NCBI RefSeq assembly: GCF_934668725.1
Contig: NZ_CAKUOF010000003.1
Location: 124,001-188,000 of the forward strand
Origin: an uncultured Dysgonomonas sp.
GTDB taxonomy: Bacteria; Bacteroidota; Bacteroidia; Bacteroidales; Dysgonomonadaceae
DNA length: 64,000 nucleotides
Direction: 5' to 3'
Shown: piece after piece, positions 36,765-46,610 of the stretch
Layout: every line of letters begins with the position of its first letter
How positions within the stretch are numbered: the first letter of the stretch is position 1
The notes under the pieces: generated by a model
Databases searched by the model: none
What the model saw: only the letters and a program-made list of their open reading frames with translations
Told to the model about the DNA's origin: nothing
Made by a program: the position numbers and the translations under genes

Positions 36765-37877
36765 ATGCGCAGATACGATTTAGATAGCCTGAGGGTTATT
36801 GTTTTTGGATTACTTATTTTTTATCATGTAGGAATGTTTTTTGTTCCATGGGAAAATCATATCAAAGATGTACAAACCTATGAAGGGTTGGTCTTCCCCA
36901 TGCTATTTGTTAATCAATGGAGACTATCAATCCTTTTTGTTATTTCAGGTATGGGAACATATTATGCATTATCAAAAAGAAGTGCAGTAGAATTTGCTAA
37001 AGAACGAATTAGAAGATTACTAATTCCATTGATTGTGGGAATGTTATTTATTGTTCCTCCTCAAGTGTATTATGAAAGATTGGATAAGGGGCAGTTCTAT
37101 GGAAATTACTTCGACTTTTGGCCTATGAAAGCATTTATCGGTACGTATCCCGAAGGCAATCTCTCCTGGCATCATTTATGGTTTCTACCTTATTTATTAA
37201 TATTTTCACTCATATTAATACCTGTGTTTTTATACTTGCGAAAACATCCTGACAACTGGGGGATCCAGAAGTTACAGCTTATAAGCTCAAAAAGATTCGG
37301 ATTATATATCTTTGCCATCCCCCTGTTTTTATGGGAGTTTACATTGGCCCCTTACTATCCATCTACACATGCATTGTTTGGAGATTGGAATAACTTAGTT
37401 GGTTATTGCACACTCTTTTTCTTTGGATATTTATTAATTTCGTTGAAAGATGTATTCTGGGATACGGTAATAAGAAATAGGCACATATATCTCTTTGGTG
37501 GTCTCATAGGCTTCCCACTGCTTATGATATTATGGTTTAATATCGACGATTTTTCGGGTAAATTATACATATCAGCACTTGTTAAAGTATTTAATCTATG
37601 GTCATGGATTCTTGCAATTTTCGGATATGCGGCCACCTACCTAAATAAGCCAAGCAGGACATTAGCCTATGCTAACGAGTCGGTATATCCTTTATATATA
37701 CTGCATCAAACGGTAATTGTAATTTTAGGATATTACCTCAAATATACAGACTTAGGGTTCTTTGCTAAATTCACATTAATGGTAATCGGAACATTTGGTT
37801 TCAGCTGGCTTATATACGAATATGCTATAAGACCGTATTCATGGATAAGACCTCTGTTTGGCTTAAAAAACAAATAA
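36765..37877 (+). CDS. Acyltransferase family membrane protein
   Basis: A 370-residue protein with about ten membrane segments. It is of the acyltransferase-3 type, with RRYDLDSLRVIVFGLLIFYHVG holding the conserved Arg-Asp and the catalytic-type His. SILFVISGMGTYYAL and KERIRRLLIPLIVG also match. These enzymes O-acylate cell-surface glycans or lipids. It precedes the LytS/LytTR pair by 70 bp on the same strand and has LytTR-like repeats upstream, so it may be a target of that system. Confidence 0.88.
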   Translation: MRRYDLDSLRVIVFGLLIFYHVGMFFVPWENHIKDVQTYEGLVFPMLFVNQWRLSILFVISGMGTYYALSKRSAVEFAKERIRRLLIPLIVGMLFIVPPQVYYERLDKGQFYGNYFDFWPMKAFIGTYPEGNLSWHHLWFLPYLLIFSLILIPVFLYLRKHPDNWGIQKLQLISSKRFGLYIFAIPLFLWEFTLAPYYPSTHALFGDWNNLVGYCTLFFFGYLLISLKDVFWDTVIRNRHIYLFGGLIGFPLLMILWFNIDDFSGKLYISALVKVFNLWSWILAIFGYAATYLNKPSRTLAYANESVYPLYILHQTVIVILGYYLKYTDLGFFAKFTLMVIGTFGFSWLIYEYAIRPYSWIRPLFGLKNK

Positions 37878-37896
37878 AAATTTAAATTACTATTTT

Positions 37897-37921
37897 GCGA
37901 ATCAGAACATTCGCTTATTTT
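37897..37921 (+). terminator. Possible weak terminator before the lytS-like gene
   Basis: GCGAAT-CAGAAC-ATTCGC followed by TTATTTT. The stem is only 6 bp, so partial read-through is likely. Confidence 0.4.
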
Positions 37922-37947
37922 CGGGATATTTACATAAAAAGAAATAC

Positions 37948-38973
37948 ATGAAGCCCTTTTACAGATGGTTATACCCCTTTTTTCTCGGACTAGTAATGTT
38001 CAATACATTACGTGCTGTTACCGACTTAACTAAAGACGGAGGATTCTGGGTAGGCTCACTTAAACTGCATATAATTGCTCAGACATTCGTTATTCTAATG
38101 TGCTATACATTCGATATCAAATGGCGTAAAGATTTACAAATAAAAAAATACAGGCTCAACATCAAACAATCACTTATAAAAGAGTATGGGCTTGTATTTT
38201 TATATTCATTTATACCTCTTAACTTAGCTTTAATTACAGGGCAGATTGTTGGCTTTTTTTATATGGGAAATGGCATTATAGACTACATGCTGATTAATGT
38301 AGTATTCATGCCTCTTCTATTAATCTACTATGCGATGATTTCCTCAGATATAATGAATAGAAATTATGCGAAACAAATATTACAACTGGAAAAAATAAAA
38401 AATCAGCAACTCGAAACCGAGCTTAGTTTTTTAAAATCTCAATACCATCCTCATTTTCTCTTTAATGCTTTAAATACTGTATATTTTCAAATTGAAGAAG
38501 ACAATAAACAGGCAAAATATACAGTGGAACTCTTATCAGAACTACTGCGTTATCAATTATACAACGTTAAACAAAAAGTATATTTATCACAAGAGATTAA
38601 CTACTTAAATGCCTATATTGAGCTTCAGCGACTTCGAATGAGCGAACGATTGGTGTTAAGCATAAATTTCGACACAACCGCTAATGGCAAAAAAATACAC
38701 CCATTATTATTTCAGCCTTTGTTGGAAAATGCGTTTAAATATGTCGGTGGGGAGTATTGGATTAAGGTAGCTCTAGCATCCGAAGAGGACAAAATACGAT
38801 TCACTGTGGAGAATTCAATCTCAAACGAGATTGCAGCTAGTCCGATAAATAATGGAATCGGATTAGAAAACCTGAAGAGAAGATTAGAATTATTATATTC
38901 TGACAAACAAATACTGAATATCGAACGAAAGCTAAATTCGTTTATAGTCGAATTGATAATTGAAATAAATTGA
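37948..38973 (+). CDS. LytS-type sensor histidine kinase
   Basis: A 341-residue kinase with four membrane segments in the first 130 residues. A coiled-coil linker precedes a His_kinase domain with His167 in YHPHFLFNALNTVYFQI. The ATPase part has PLLFQPLLENAFKYV and NNGIGLENLKRRLELL. It lacks an extracytoplasmic sensor domain, as usual for small Bacteroidota LytS-like kinases that sense membrane-associated signals or peptides. It is coupled to the regulator gene one base downstream. Confidence 0.92.
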   Translation: MKPFYRWLYPFFLGLVMFNTLRAVTDLTKDGGFWVGSLKLHIIAQTFVILMCYTFDIKWRKDLQIKKYRLNIKQSLIKEYGLVFLYSFIPLNLALITGQIVGFFYMGNGIIDYMLINVVFMPLLLIYYAMISSDIMNRNYAKQILQLEKIKNQQLETELSFLKSQYHPHFLFNALNTVYFQIEEDNKQAKYTVELLSELLRYQLYNVKQKVYLSQEINYLNAYIELQRLRMSERLVLSINFDTTANGKKIHPLLFQPLLENAFKYVGGEYWIKVALASEEDKIRFTVENSISNEIAASPINNGIGLENLKRRLELLYSDKQILNIERKLNSFIVELIIEIN

Positions 38974-38974
38974 T

Positions 38975-39688
38975 ATGGATATTAGATGCATTATTACAGA
39001 TGATGAGCCTATTGCGAGAAAAGGCCTACGTAGCTATATAGACAAAATTCCGTTTCTAAAACTTATAGGTGAGTGTGAAGATGCAATGCAACTGAATTCG
39101 ATGCTGAAAACAGATCCAGCCGATTTAATTTTTCTCGATATAGAAATGCCCAATATGACAGGCGTCGAATTACTGTCAAGCCTAAAGAATCCTCCTAAAG
39201 TCATTATCGTCTCTGCATATGAACAGTATGCAATAAAAGGGTATGAATTGGATGTCGTAGATTACCTTCTTAAGCCTGTAACTTTCGAACGCTTCGTAAA
39301 AGCAGTAAACAAAACACACGAGTTATTAGATCAAAAATCAATCATAAGACCTCATAAATATATTTTCGTAAAAAGTGACAAACAGCTAAAGAAGATATTA
39401 CTCATAGACATTTTATTTATTGAGAGTATGGAGAATTATGTTACCATTTATACGACCACCTCAAAAGAAGTTATTTACTCGACACTGAAACAAATGCAAG
39501 AAGCACTCTCCTGTGAAAATTTCATTCAAGTTCATAGATCATATATAGTAAATATTGAGAATGTGCAAGCTATAGATGGGAATCTTCTGAATATCGGAGC
39601 ACATAAAATTCCTGTTGCACGTAATTTTAGAGATAAAGTATTAAGTGTTATACTGAATAACAAATTAATTTCAGGACAAAAAAGATAA
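38975..39688 (+). CDS. LytTR-family response regulator
   Basis: A 237-residue regulator. The receiver has IITDDEPIARKGL, phospho-acceptor Asp55 (LIFLDIEMPNMTG) and Lys in LLKPVTFERF. The LytTR DNA-binding domain (about 125-230) has ILFIESMENYVTIYT and FIQVHRSYIVNI. It follows the kinase gene directly. It converges with the HlyD gene of the peptide export operon over 34 bp, so it borders the RiPP cluster. Its link to the cluster is inference. Confidence 0.92.
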   Translation: MDIRCIITDDEPIARKGLRSYIDKIPFLKLIGECEDAMQLNSMLKTDPADLIFLDIEMPNMTGVELLSSLKNPPKVIIVSAYEQYAIKGYELDVVDYLLKPVTFERFVKAVNKTHELLDQKSIIRPHKYIFVKSDKQLKKILLIDILFIESMENYVTIYTTTSKEVIYSTLKQMQEALSCENFIQVHRSYIVNIENVQAIDGNLLNIGAHKIPVARNFRDKVLSVILNNKLISGQKR

Positions 39689-39722
39689 AATATTGTCTGG
39701 CAAGGAAAACCCTAAAATCCTC

Positions 39723-40436
39723 TTAGCGGTTATTAATATTCAAAAGTCTGTTAAATAGAGAGTTATTGGATACAATGATATTTCCCGAACCTTTTAACTC
39801 CGTATATAGTCCCAGTTCCTCTGAAAAAATAGCTATAGGAATATCAATATCAATCCTGGCTTCTGATCCACCATCTGCAATTGGATATATACGAACAACC
39901 GTTCCCTCAACTTCTTTTCCAAGACTATCACGAGATCCTTGCAATTTTATTTTTACGCTTTGTCCGGACTTTACCTCATCTATCTTTTTGCTATTAATAT
40001 AGCCTGTTGCATATAGTTTCTGATCATCTGGGATTACAGCCGAAATAATATCATCTTTATACAAAAAAGTGTTTCCTTCACAATTTGTTATTAAAGTACC
40101 CGAAGTCTTAGAATGTACATCCTCCAAGATTCCATCCTTGGTTATCAAAAAACCAATTATTTGACCTTTTTCAATATGCCCCAAAGCGATCAATTCAATA
40201 ATTCCAGTGTTCGGAGCTTTTATTATCTCATTTTCAGGCATCCCTATAACATTTACCCTAAGAGGTATAGTTTCGGGAAAAGTCAATAAGTTAGCTATTG
40301 CAAAAGCTACAGCTATTACAAATGTAATAATTGCTATTCCTTTTCGTAAAAGTATTGGGGGCACTTCACCTATGATACTCCTTACTTTCTCGCTACGCAA
40401 TTCTACACTTTTTCTTTCTGATAGATTCTGGTTCAT
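39723..40436 (-). CDS. HlyD-like secretion adaptor of the peptide exporter
   Basis: A 237-residue protein with one membrane segment (about 31-52) and a short periplasmic part. It has biotinyl-lipoyl-like halves (IKAPNTGIIELIALGHIEKGQIIGF) and a C-terminal beta-barrel-like region with SGQSVKIKLQGS. It lacks the long coiled-coil of classic HlyD. It follows the C39 ABC exporter by one base on the same strand and is probably its periplasmic partner. Last gene of the cluster. Confidence 0.85.
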   Translation of the reverse strand: MNQNLSERKSVELRSEKVRSIIGEVPPILLRKGIAIITFVIAVAFAIANLLTFPETIPLRVNVIGMPENEIIKAPNTGIIELIALGHIEKGQIIGFLITKDGILEDVHSKTSGTLITNCEGNTFLYKDDIISAVIPDDQKLYATGYINSKKIDEVKSGQSVKIKLQGSRDSLGKEVEGTVVRIYPIADGGSEARIDIDIPIAIFSEELGLYTELKGSGNIIVSNNSLFNRLLNINNR

Positions 40437-40437
40437 G

Positions 40438-42651
40438 TTAATTACCTAATTCTAATTGATTCTTGACTAATTGGTAATATCTTCCTCTCATTCGGGTTAA
40501 TGTTTCATGATTGCCCCGTTCTACAACCTCTCCGTTATCGAGGACTACAATTTGATCGGCATTTTTAACTGTACTCAATCTATGAGCTACAATTACCACT
40601 GTTTTCCCTTGATAAAATTTTTCGAGATTCTCTACTATTTCTTTTTCATTATTTGCGTCCAATGCATTTGTGGCTTCATCGAAAAATAAAAACTGAGGAT
40701 TTTTATATACTGCACGCGCAATTAACAAGCGTTGTTTCTGACCTTGGCTCAACCCCTGCCCTTCTTGTCCTACAACTGTATTATAGGATAAAGGTAGTTG
40801 AGTTATAAAGCGATCAATATTTGCAACTCTTGCGGCATGCTCTAATTTCTCAATATCAATTTCATCATCAGAGACAGCAATATTTCGGGCAATAGAGTCT
40901 GAAAATATAAAACCATCCTGCATTACTGCACCACACTGGTTGCGCCACCAGGTAAGATTAAACTCATTTAAAGGAAAACTACCTATGGTAATACTACCTT
41001 CGGTAGGGGAATAATTACTTAATAAGAGTTTTATTAATGTTGTTTTCCCACTTCCGCTAGCACCTACAATTGCTGTAATTTTCCCTTGAGGTATCTCTAG
41101 GTTAAGACTATTTAATATTTTTTTAGAGTAAGGCCCTTCGTATTGAAATACAACATTCTTGATATGAATTGTTTTTTTTAACTCATACGAAGTGTTTAAG
41201 ACTCTTGTTTTAGTATTATTCTCTTCGTCTTCTTTATTATGGATTTCATTCATCCGCTCCAAACTTATACTTACATCTTGCCATTGATAAATAAAATTCA
41301 TAATCTGTTCGATAGGTGAGTTTAATTGTCCGATTATATATTGAGTCGACAACATCATACCCAATGTTAATTCGCCATGTATAACAGCCGTTGCTGCCAG
41401 AATTGTTATCAGTATATTCTTCGCTTCATTGATACAGATACTCCCTGCTTCTTGCGTCTGTTGCAATGACAAGGATTTAAGATTTACGTCAAAAAGATCG
41501 GCTTGTGTATCTTCCCATTCCCAACGTTTCCGTTGTGCACATCCCTGTAGTTTGATCTCTTGCATACCATTAATTAATTGGTATGTTTTACTGCGATTGA
41601 TCGCTTGTTGCTCAAAATATTTGTAATCTAATATCCTTCGACGTTTAAGAAAAAAGAATATCCAAATACCATACATAATACTGCCAATAGCAAAAACGGC
41701 AAATATCTCCAAACTATACACCAGTAAAACGATTCCGAATATAATAAAGCTAAACAACGAAAATACGAGGTTCAATGTTTGTGCCGTTAAAAAACGCTCT
41801 ATACGATTATGGTCGTCAATGCGCTGCAAGAGATCTCCCAATAATTTAGTATCGAAGAAACTCATCGGTAGTTTCATTAGTTTGATAAAAAAATCAGAGA
41901 CCAAAGATATATTGATACGAGTACTTATATGAAGGAGTATACGTCTGCGGATAAAATCAATACTTGCACGTCCCAAGAGTAACATTAGCTGAGCGAGTAG
42001 CACCAACCAAACAAAGCTTATATCACGATTGCCGATACCGGCATCTACAATTGATTGTGTTAAAAACGGAAATATAAGCTGCAACAAGCTCCCAACAAAC
42101 AAGCCTATAAGCAGTTGAGTAAAGAACCTTTTATATTTCAAGAAATATTTACCTAGAAATCTTAGTTTATTACTCGGGGTTATCTTCTTTTCAGTGGCTT
42201 GTTCATAAAAAAGACTGGTTGGCTCCAGCAATAATGCAATACCTTTTTCTTCGCCGTTAGATTGTGTACTCACCCAATGACGGATAAACTCTTGTTCTGT
42301 ATATTGTAGCAATCCCATGCCCGGATCGGCGACAAAAACAGTATATCCTTTCTTTTGTTTCTTTATTTTATGAACAACTACAAAATGATCCTGATTCCAA
42401 TGAGCAATACAAGGAAGAGGGGCTTTTTCGGCAAGCTTTTCAAAGGTAAAACGCCCTCCGAGCGACCGAAATCCTATTTTTTCAGCAGCTTTGCTAATTC
42501 CCAAAAGGGAAACCCCGTCTCTACTTACAAACGTACTGCTTCGTAATGTTTCCAATGATAAGTCGCATCCATAATGAGAACTAATCATCTTTAAGCAAGA
42601 TGGACCACAATCCATGGCATCGGGCTGAATATATATAGGGAATTTTTTCAT
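40438..42651 (-). CDS. C39 peptidase-containing ABC exporter (double-glycine leader processing)
   Basis: A 737-residue peptidase-transporter. The N-terminal C39 domain has Gln9, catalytic Cys15 in DCGPSC, His89 in DHFVVVH and Asp109 in VADPG. About six membrane segments follow (165-430), then an ABC domain with IVGASGSGKTT, signature LSQGQKQRLLIARA and FFDEATNALD. Such proteins cut peptides after Gly-Gly and export the core. Substrates are most likely the three precursors encoded at 46662-47313. It is encoded between the barrel receptor and adaptor genes. Confidence 0.95.
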   Translation of the reverse strand: MKKFPIYIQPDAMDCGPSCLKMISSHYGCDLSLETLRSSTFVSRDGVSLLGISKAAEKIGFRSLGGRFTFEKLAEKAPLPCIAHWNQDHFVVVHKIKKQKKGYTVFVADPGMGLLQYTEQEFIRHWVSTQSNGEEKGIALLLEPTSLFYEQATEKKITPSNKLRFLGKYFLKYKRFFTQLLIGLFVGSLLQLIFPFLTQSIVDAGIGNRDISFVWLVLLAQLMLLLGRASIDFIRRRILLHISTRINISLVSDFFIKLMKLPMSFFDTKLLGDLLQRIDDHNRIERFLTAQTLNLVFSLFSFIIFGIVLLVYSLEIFAVFAIGSIMYGIWIFFFLKRRRILDYKYFEQQAINRSKTYQLINGMQEIKLQGCAQRKRWEWEDTQADLFDVNLKSLSLQQTQEAGSICINEAKNILITILAATAVIHGELTLGMMLSTQYIIGQLNSPIEQIMNFIYQWQDVSISLERMNEIHNKEDEENNTKTRVLNTSYELKKTIHIKNVVFQYEGPYSKKILNSLNLEIPQGKITAIVGASGSGKTTLIKLLLSNYSPTEGSITIGSFPLNEFNLTWWRNQCGAVMQDGFIFSDSIARNIAVSDDEIDIEKLEHAARVANIDRFITQLPLSYNTVVGQEGQGLSQGQKQRLLIARAVYKNPQFLFFDEATNALDANNEKEIVENLEKFYQGKTVVIVAHRLSTVKNADQIVVLDNGEVVERGNHETLTRMRGRYYQLVKNQLELGN

Positions 42652-42668
42652 TGGAATTTAATGTTTAA

Positions 42669-44981
42669 TTAGAATCTGTTGATCTCATCTTTAGCTGCGC
42701 TTGCTTTTCTATATTTATTTTTATAATTATTAAACAAGTAGGTAATCGTCAACATTCCATACCTCGTTTCCCTCTTTTTATTTTGGTCAAAAGAAATATT
42801 ATTCACTTTCATTATATTTCGCTCCTTCACCCAATCGAAAATATCTCGCACCTCGATATTTAGTTTTAGTGAGTTATTAAATAGCGACTTTCTTAATCCT
42901 AGATCTATTCTTTCGTAATGCTTCATATTTGTTAAGTAGTAACTATAGTTACTCTGATAACTGAAGTTAATCGACAAAGTAAAACCATTAGGCAAAACAA
43001 GATCATTATAAGTTCTAAAAGACAAATCTGCTTTATTATTGTCTTCTTTTTTCCCTAGAAAATCTACCGAAAAAAAAGGTTTTCTTCCTTTTATGGTAGA
43101 ATTAGATTGCCAGAATGCAATAGTATGACTAAAGTTTAATGTAGCATTTAGTTCTTGATATTTAGGATAATTAGACATCGTTAATAAGATAGACTCTGTA
43201 TTATCTTTTTGTTGGTTGTAAAAAGTAAACGGGTCTTTCTCATATGTATAGCCAATGTTTAAATAAATCATTTTATAGCTTGTCTGTAAATTTAAATCAT
43301 AGATTTTAACTTCCTTGAGATAAGGATTCCCTGTTTGTAATATAAAACGATTTACATAGACAGTATTACCGCTAAGGTGAGTAAAAGACGGGCGTCGTAC
43401 CCGTTTACTCAGGTTAAAGCTTAATTGTACTTCTTTAAATTTCTTAGATAAAGATAAGTTTGGGTATAAAGTATGACTAAACCTATTAGTATTAACTACT
43501 TTCAAACTATCCTCCGTCGCTTTTTCATGAGTATATTCATAACGTAACCCTAAAGAATATTTAAGATCTCCAATTGAATTTGAATAATTTATAAAACCGG
43601 CAGCTTTTCTTTCTGCTGTTGTATATACATTATTTTTTGTATATCCTCCTTTATTAAGAAGGAAACCACTACCATTGATAGTATTAAACTCTCCACCAAA
43701 ATCTATCAAACCGGTACCGGATTTATAACTATTGACTAGTTCTGCTGCATAAAGCTCATAATCTGATTGACTAAATGTATTTACTAATCTATTTTCCAGA
43801 CTAGAAGTCTCTTCGATCTCTTGATCTCGATGACCATGATTTTTCAGGTAATTAAAATCAATCTGTGAAGAAAAATGGTTATTGTAAGTTCCCTTATAAA
43901 ACAAATTAACTAAATGTCTATATGGTTTTTCTTTTATAAACGAATAGGATGTAAATTCATCAAAAAAGATATTGTTCTTATAGGATGTCCCATACATATC
44001 TGACTTATTTTTCGATGTTTGGAAATTATATTGATATTGTCCACCAATTGTATGCAAATCATCCACTACCCAATCCAAACCGAATGAAACTTGTTGAGTC
44101 TTATTTGTTAAACTGTATGGTGATGCAATAGAATGTTGCCAAATATCATCAGAAGCTATACGTATATCCTGATTTTCATCAGTTTTCGTTTTTCCATACA
44201 TATAATAATATAATGCAAATAAGTTCAATTTTCGGGTCGAATAGGAAAGGTCTACATTTGCGTTATTCCCCAAATAAGTCCCTTGCGTAAGCCGCTTAGT
44301 CAGTTGTGTAGAAAATCCACTCTGTTTCGTTTTAGTTTTAATTATAAGCACCGCCCGTCCTGATGCATCATATCTTGCGCCCGGATTGGTGATTAACTCA
44401 ATCGTTGATATTTCAGAGGATTCCAGTTTTTCCAATTCTTCATTATTATTCAATCTTCTACTATTTATATATACAATAGGGCTTCCTTTTCCAAATACCG
44501 AAATATTGCCATCATTAACAGCAACACCCGGTATTCTTTGTATAACATCATTTGCGGTTCCGACACTATTCAATAGTGTTGTGCTGACATTAGTTATGAT
44601 GCTTCCATTATTTCCGGTCTTAAAAGGGACTTCTTTTGCAGTGATTACAATTTCATTTAGCATTTTAGATGAAGATTTCATATGTATTTCTCCCAGATTG
44701 TCTACAGTTGTAATTTTATCAAAATAAGTATCATAGCCAACAAAAGAAACCTTTAAAATATGTTCATCTTCAGCTACATTATCTAATCTAAAATATCCCT
44801 GCTCATCGGTAATTGTTCCCATTACGAAAGAAGAATCTATAGCAGAAAGCAAGAAAACATTTGTATACTCTATTGATTCTCCGGTTAACTCATCTATTAC
44901 CTTTCCGGATAAATCCCTTGCGTTTATATAAAGTGGTATTATAAACACAAAAGCAATTAGTATTTTATTTATTTGGAACAT
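42669..44981 (-). CDS. Outer membrane beta-barrel protein of the RiPP cluster
   Basis: A 770-residue protein with signal peptide (1-21), a carboxypeptidase-regulatory-like domain (about 22-105: SGKVIDELTGESIEYTNVFL), a plug region (DVIQRIPGVAVNDGNISVFG, with YINSRRLNNNEELEKL) and a large barrel of the OMP_b-brl_3 type ending YGMLTITYLFNN. A C-terminal extension of about 18 residues rich in Lys and Ala follows the barrel. Such proteins recur in Bacteroidota peptide-export clusters. Export or uptake direction is unknown; no TolC homologue is present. Confidence 0.88.
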   Translation of the reverse strand: MFQINKILIAFVFIIPLYINARDLSGKVIDELTGESIEYTNVFLLSAIDSSFVMGTITDEQGYFRLDNVAEDEHILKVSFVGYDTYFDKITTVDNLGEIHMKSSSKMLNEIVITAKEVPFKTGNNGSIITNVSTTLLNSVGTANDVIQRIPGVAVNDGNISVFGKGSPIVYINSRRLNNNEELEKLESSEISTIELITNPGARYDASGRAVLIIKTKTKQSGFSTQLTKRLTQGTYLGNNANVDLSYSTRKLNLFALYYYMYGKTKTDENQDIRIASDDIWQHSIASPYSLTNKTQQVSFGLDWVVDDLHTIGGQYQYNFQTSKNKSDMYGTSYKNNIFFDEFTSYSFIKEKPYRHLVNLFYKGTYNNHFSSQIDFNYLKNHGHRDQEIEETSSLENRLVNTFSQSDYELYAAELVNSYKSGTGLIDFGGEFNTINGSGFLLNKGGYTKNNVYTTAERKAAGFINYSNSIGDLKYSLGLRYEYTHEKATEDSLKVVNTNRFSHTLYPNLSLSKKFKEVQLSFNLSKRVRRPSFTHLSGNTVYVNRFILQTGNPYLKEVKIYDLNLQTSYKMIYLNIGYTYEKDPFTFYNQQKDNTESILLTMSNYPKYQELNATLNFSHTIAFWQSNSTIKGRKPFFSVDFLGKKEDNNKADLSFRTYNDLVLPNGFTLSINFSYQSNYSYYLTNMKHYERIDLGLRKSLFNNSLKLNIEVRDIFDWVKERNIMKVNNISFDQNKKRETRYGMLTITYLFNNYKNKYRKASAAKDEINRF

Positions 44982-45014
44982 AATACTTTGTTAATGGGAT
45001 AAATAAATCTCAGG

Positions 45015-46409
45015 TTAAGCATCTACGGCAGAAGTCATACCTAAACAATGAGGAACCGGATCTAAAAAGTTATATCCACTGTAAATTGCTTTTAATCTAC
45101 AACTTTTCAGTTTACACCGACTTTTAAGGTTACAAGAGCTGCACTTCGATAAATCTTCAATATTTAAGGAGCCTCTAAACACATCTAGTTGACGATTATT
45201 ACTCCATATATTTAGTAAACTATCTTCATTCAGATTGCCAACAGGATACTCTTTTACCCCTCCTATACCAAATATGCAGGGATATACCGCAAGATTCGAA
45301 TCGATTGCCAAAAGATGAGTTCCTCCTTTGCAATACACTTTGTTACCCTTAGCATTCAGCTCATCAAGCTCGGTTGTTGTTGATGCAAATGCATTATTAT
45401 CACTAATAGTTATGTTAAGACTTGATGATATTGCTAATCTATTTATCTCTCTCTTTATCTCCTGAACTTCCTTCTTACCTAAAGAAAAAAGATCTTTGTC
45501 ATCTTCTTTTGCTCTGCCATGTTTTTCGACAAAATTAAAACCGAGCTCTCGTATTTTGAAATTGTTCTCTATCAGGGATATTACATCCTGCACCTCATGT
45601 TTGTTTGTATTGTTGATGGTAAACATTATTGCATAAGAGATATTGTATTGTGTAAATTTGTGTAAATTTTGAATCGTTCTATTAAATGCACCTTTACCCC
45701 TAATTACATCATGAGTATCAGGCGTTGCTCCATCTAATGAGATATTTAAGGTAATATTTTTATGGGCTAATAAATTAAGCCAAGCTTCATTTAAAGGTAT
45801 CGTCGCATTTGACAAGATAGCAATACTAATACTCTTTGTGACACCATACTCTACTATATTAAATAGATCTTTACACAAAAAAGGTTCTCCACCTGTTATT
45901 TTTAGTTGAAATACATTCAATTGTTCCATCTCATCCAAAAGGCGATATATCCGCTCTAAATTTAAAGGGTTAAGGCTATCTTTTGCGGTAGAATTTCGGT
46001 AACAATGTGGACAACTTAAGTTGCACCTGTTTGTGATCAAAAAATCTATACTCACAGGCGTATATTCCTGAAGTTGGTGTTTGTTTATACTTATATGCTT
46101 ATATATATCTTCAGTTTTGGTTGGCAAAGAATCCGTTACCAACAAATTTTTAATATAATTTTTATCTTCCAACAATTGGTTGACATTTGATATATAATTA
46201 GGTATATTATTATCAACAAAATATTTTTCTATTTGGGTAAGGTTTGTACAATTCTTTTGAAACAGCCTCAACACATTATAGAAATAAGAATTTATTGTAT
46301 ATATTTTTTGATAACGAATATCATAAATCTTATACTCTGTATTTGACTTCCTTAATATAAGGCTTCTATTTAAGGTAAATTTCCCCTCATAGTAATTATG
46401 GTTTTTCAT
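45015..46409 (-). CDS. Radical SAM/SPASM peptide maturase
   Basis: A 464-residue enzyme. The N-terminal 95 residues or so are PqqD-like (YKIYDIRYQKIYTINSYFYN), a likely recognition element for the leader. The radical SAM core has Cys129, Cys133 and Cys136 (RCNLSCPHC), GGEP at 173-176 and NISLDGATPDTHDVIRGKG. The SPASM domain has Cys360, 378, 423, 426, 432, 437 and 455. The 423-437 set is C-x2-C-x5-C-x4-C, one residue longer than the common C-x2-C-x5-C-x3-C. It probably cross-links residues of one or more precursor cores. It has no obvious promoter and depends on read-through from the precursors. Confidence 0.93.
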   Translation of the reverse strand: MKNHNYYEGKFTLNRSLILRKSNTEYKIYDIRYQKIYTINSYFYNVLRLFQKNCTNLTQIEKYFVDNNIPNYISNVNQLLEDKNYIKNLLVTDSLPTKTEDIYKHISINKHQLQEYTPVSIDFLITNRCNLSCPHCYRNSTAKDSLNPLNLERIYRLLDEMEQLNVFQLKITGGEPFLCKDLFNIVEYGVTKSISIAILSNATIPLNEAWLNLLAHKNITLNISLDGATPDTHDVIRGKGAFNRTIQNLHKFTQYNISYAIMFTINNTNKHEVQDVISLIENNFKIRELGFNFVEKHGRAKEDDKDLFSLGKKEVQEIKREINRLAISSSLNITISDNNAFASTTTELDELNAKGNKVYCKGGTHLLAIDSNLAVYPCIFGIGGVKEYPVGNLNEDSLLNIWSNNRQLDVFRGSLNIEDLSKCSSCNLKSRCKLKSCRLKAIYSGYNFLDPVPHCLGMTSAVDA

Positions 46410-46610
46410 ATCCTGTTTTTTTATTTGTTATCACATATAGTTCTGTAGTTCTGGTTCTGTTATAGCAAGAAGAAGTCATCACCATAAAAAACATAAGTAA
46501 AAATTATGATTACACTAATGCCTCTTATATAATCCAACACTCTTTGTAAAAAGAGAATCAACAAGAGGACTTTGATTTAGTTCATTGTATATAGTATTGA
46601 ATAATCCAAT

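Noticed and set aside
46425..46464. RATAACMT-type operator before the radical SAM gene
   Set aside because: TTGTTATC (46425) and CTGTTATA (46457) resemble the boxes, but no -7 box lies 20 bp away and the middle unit is absent.
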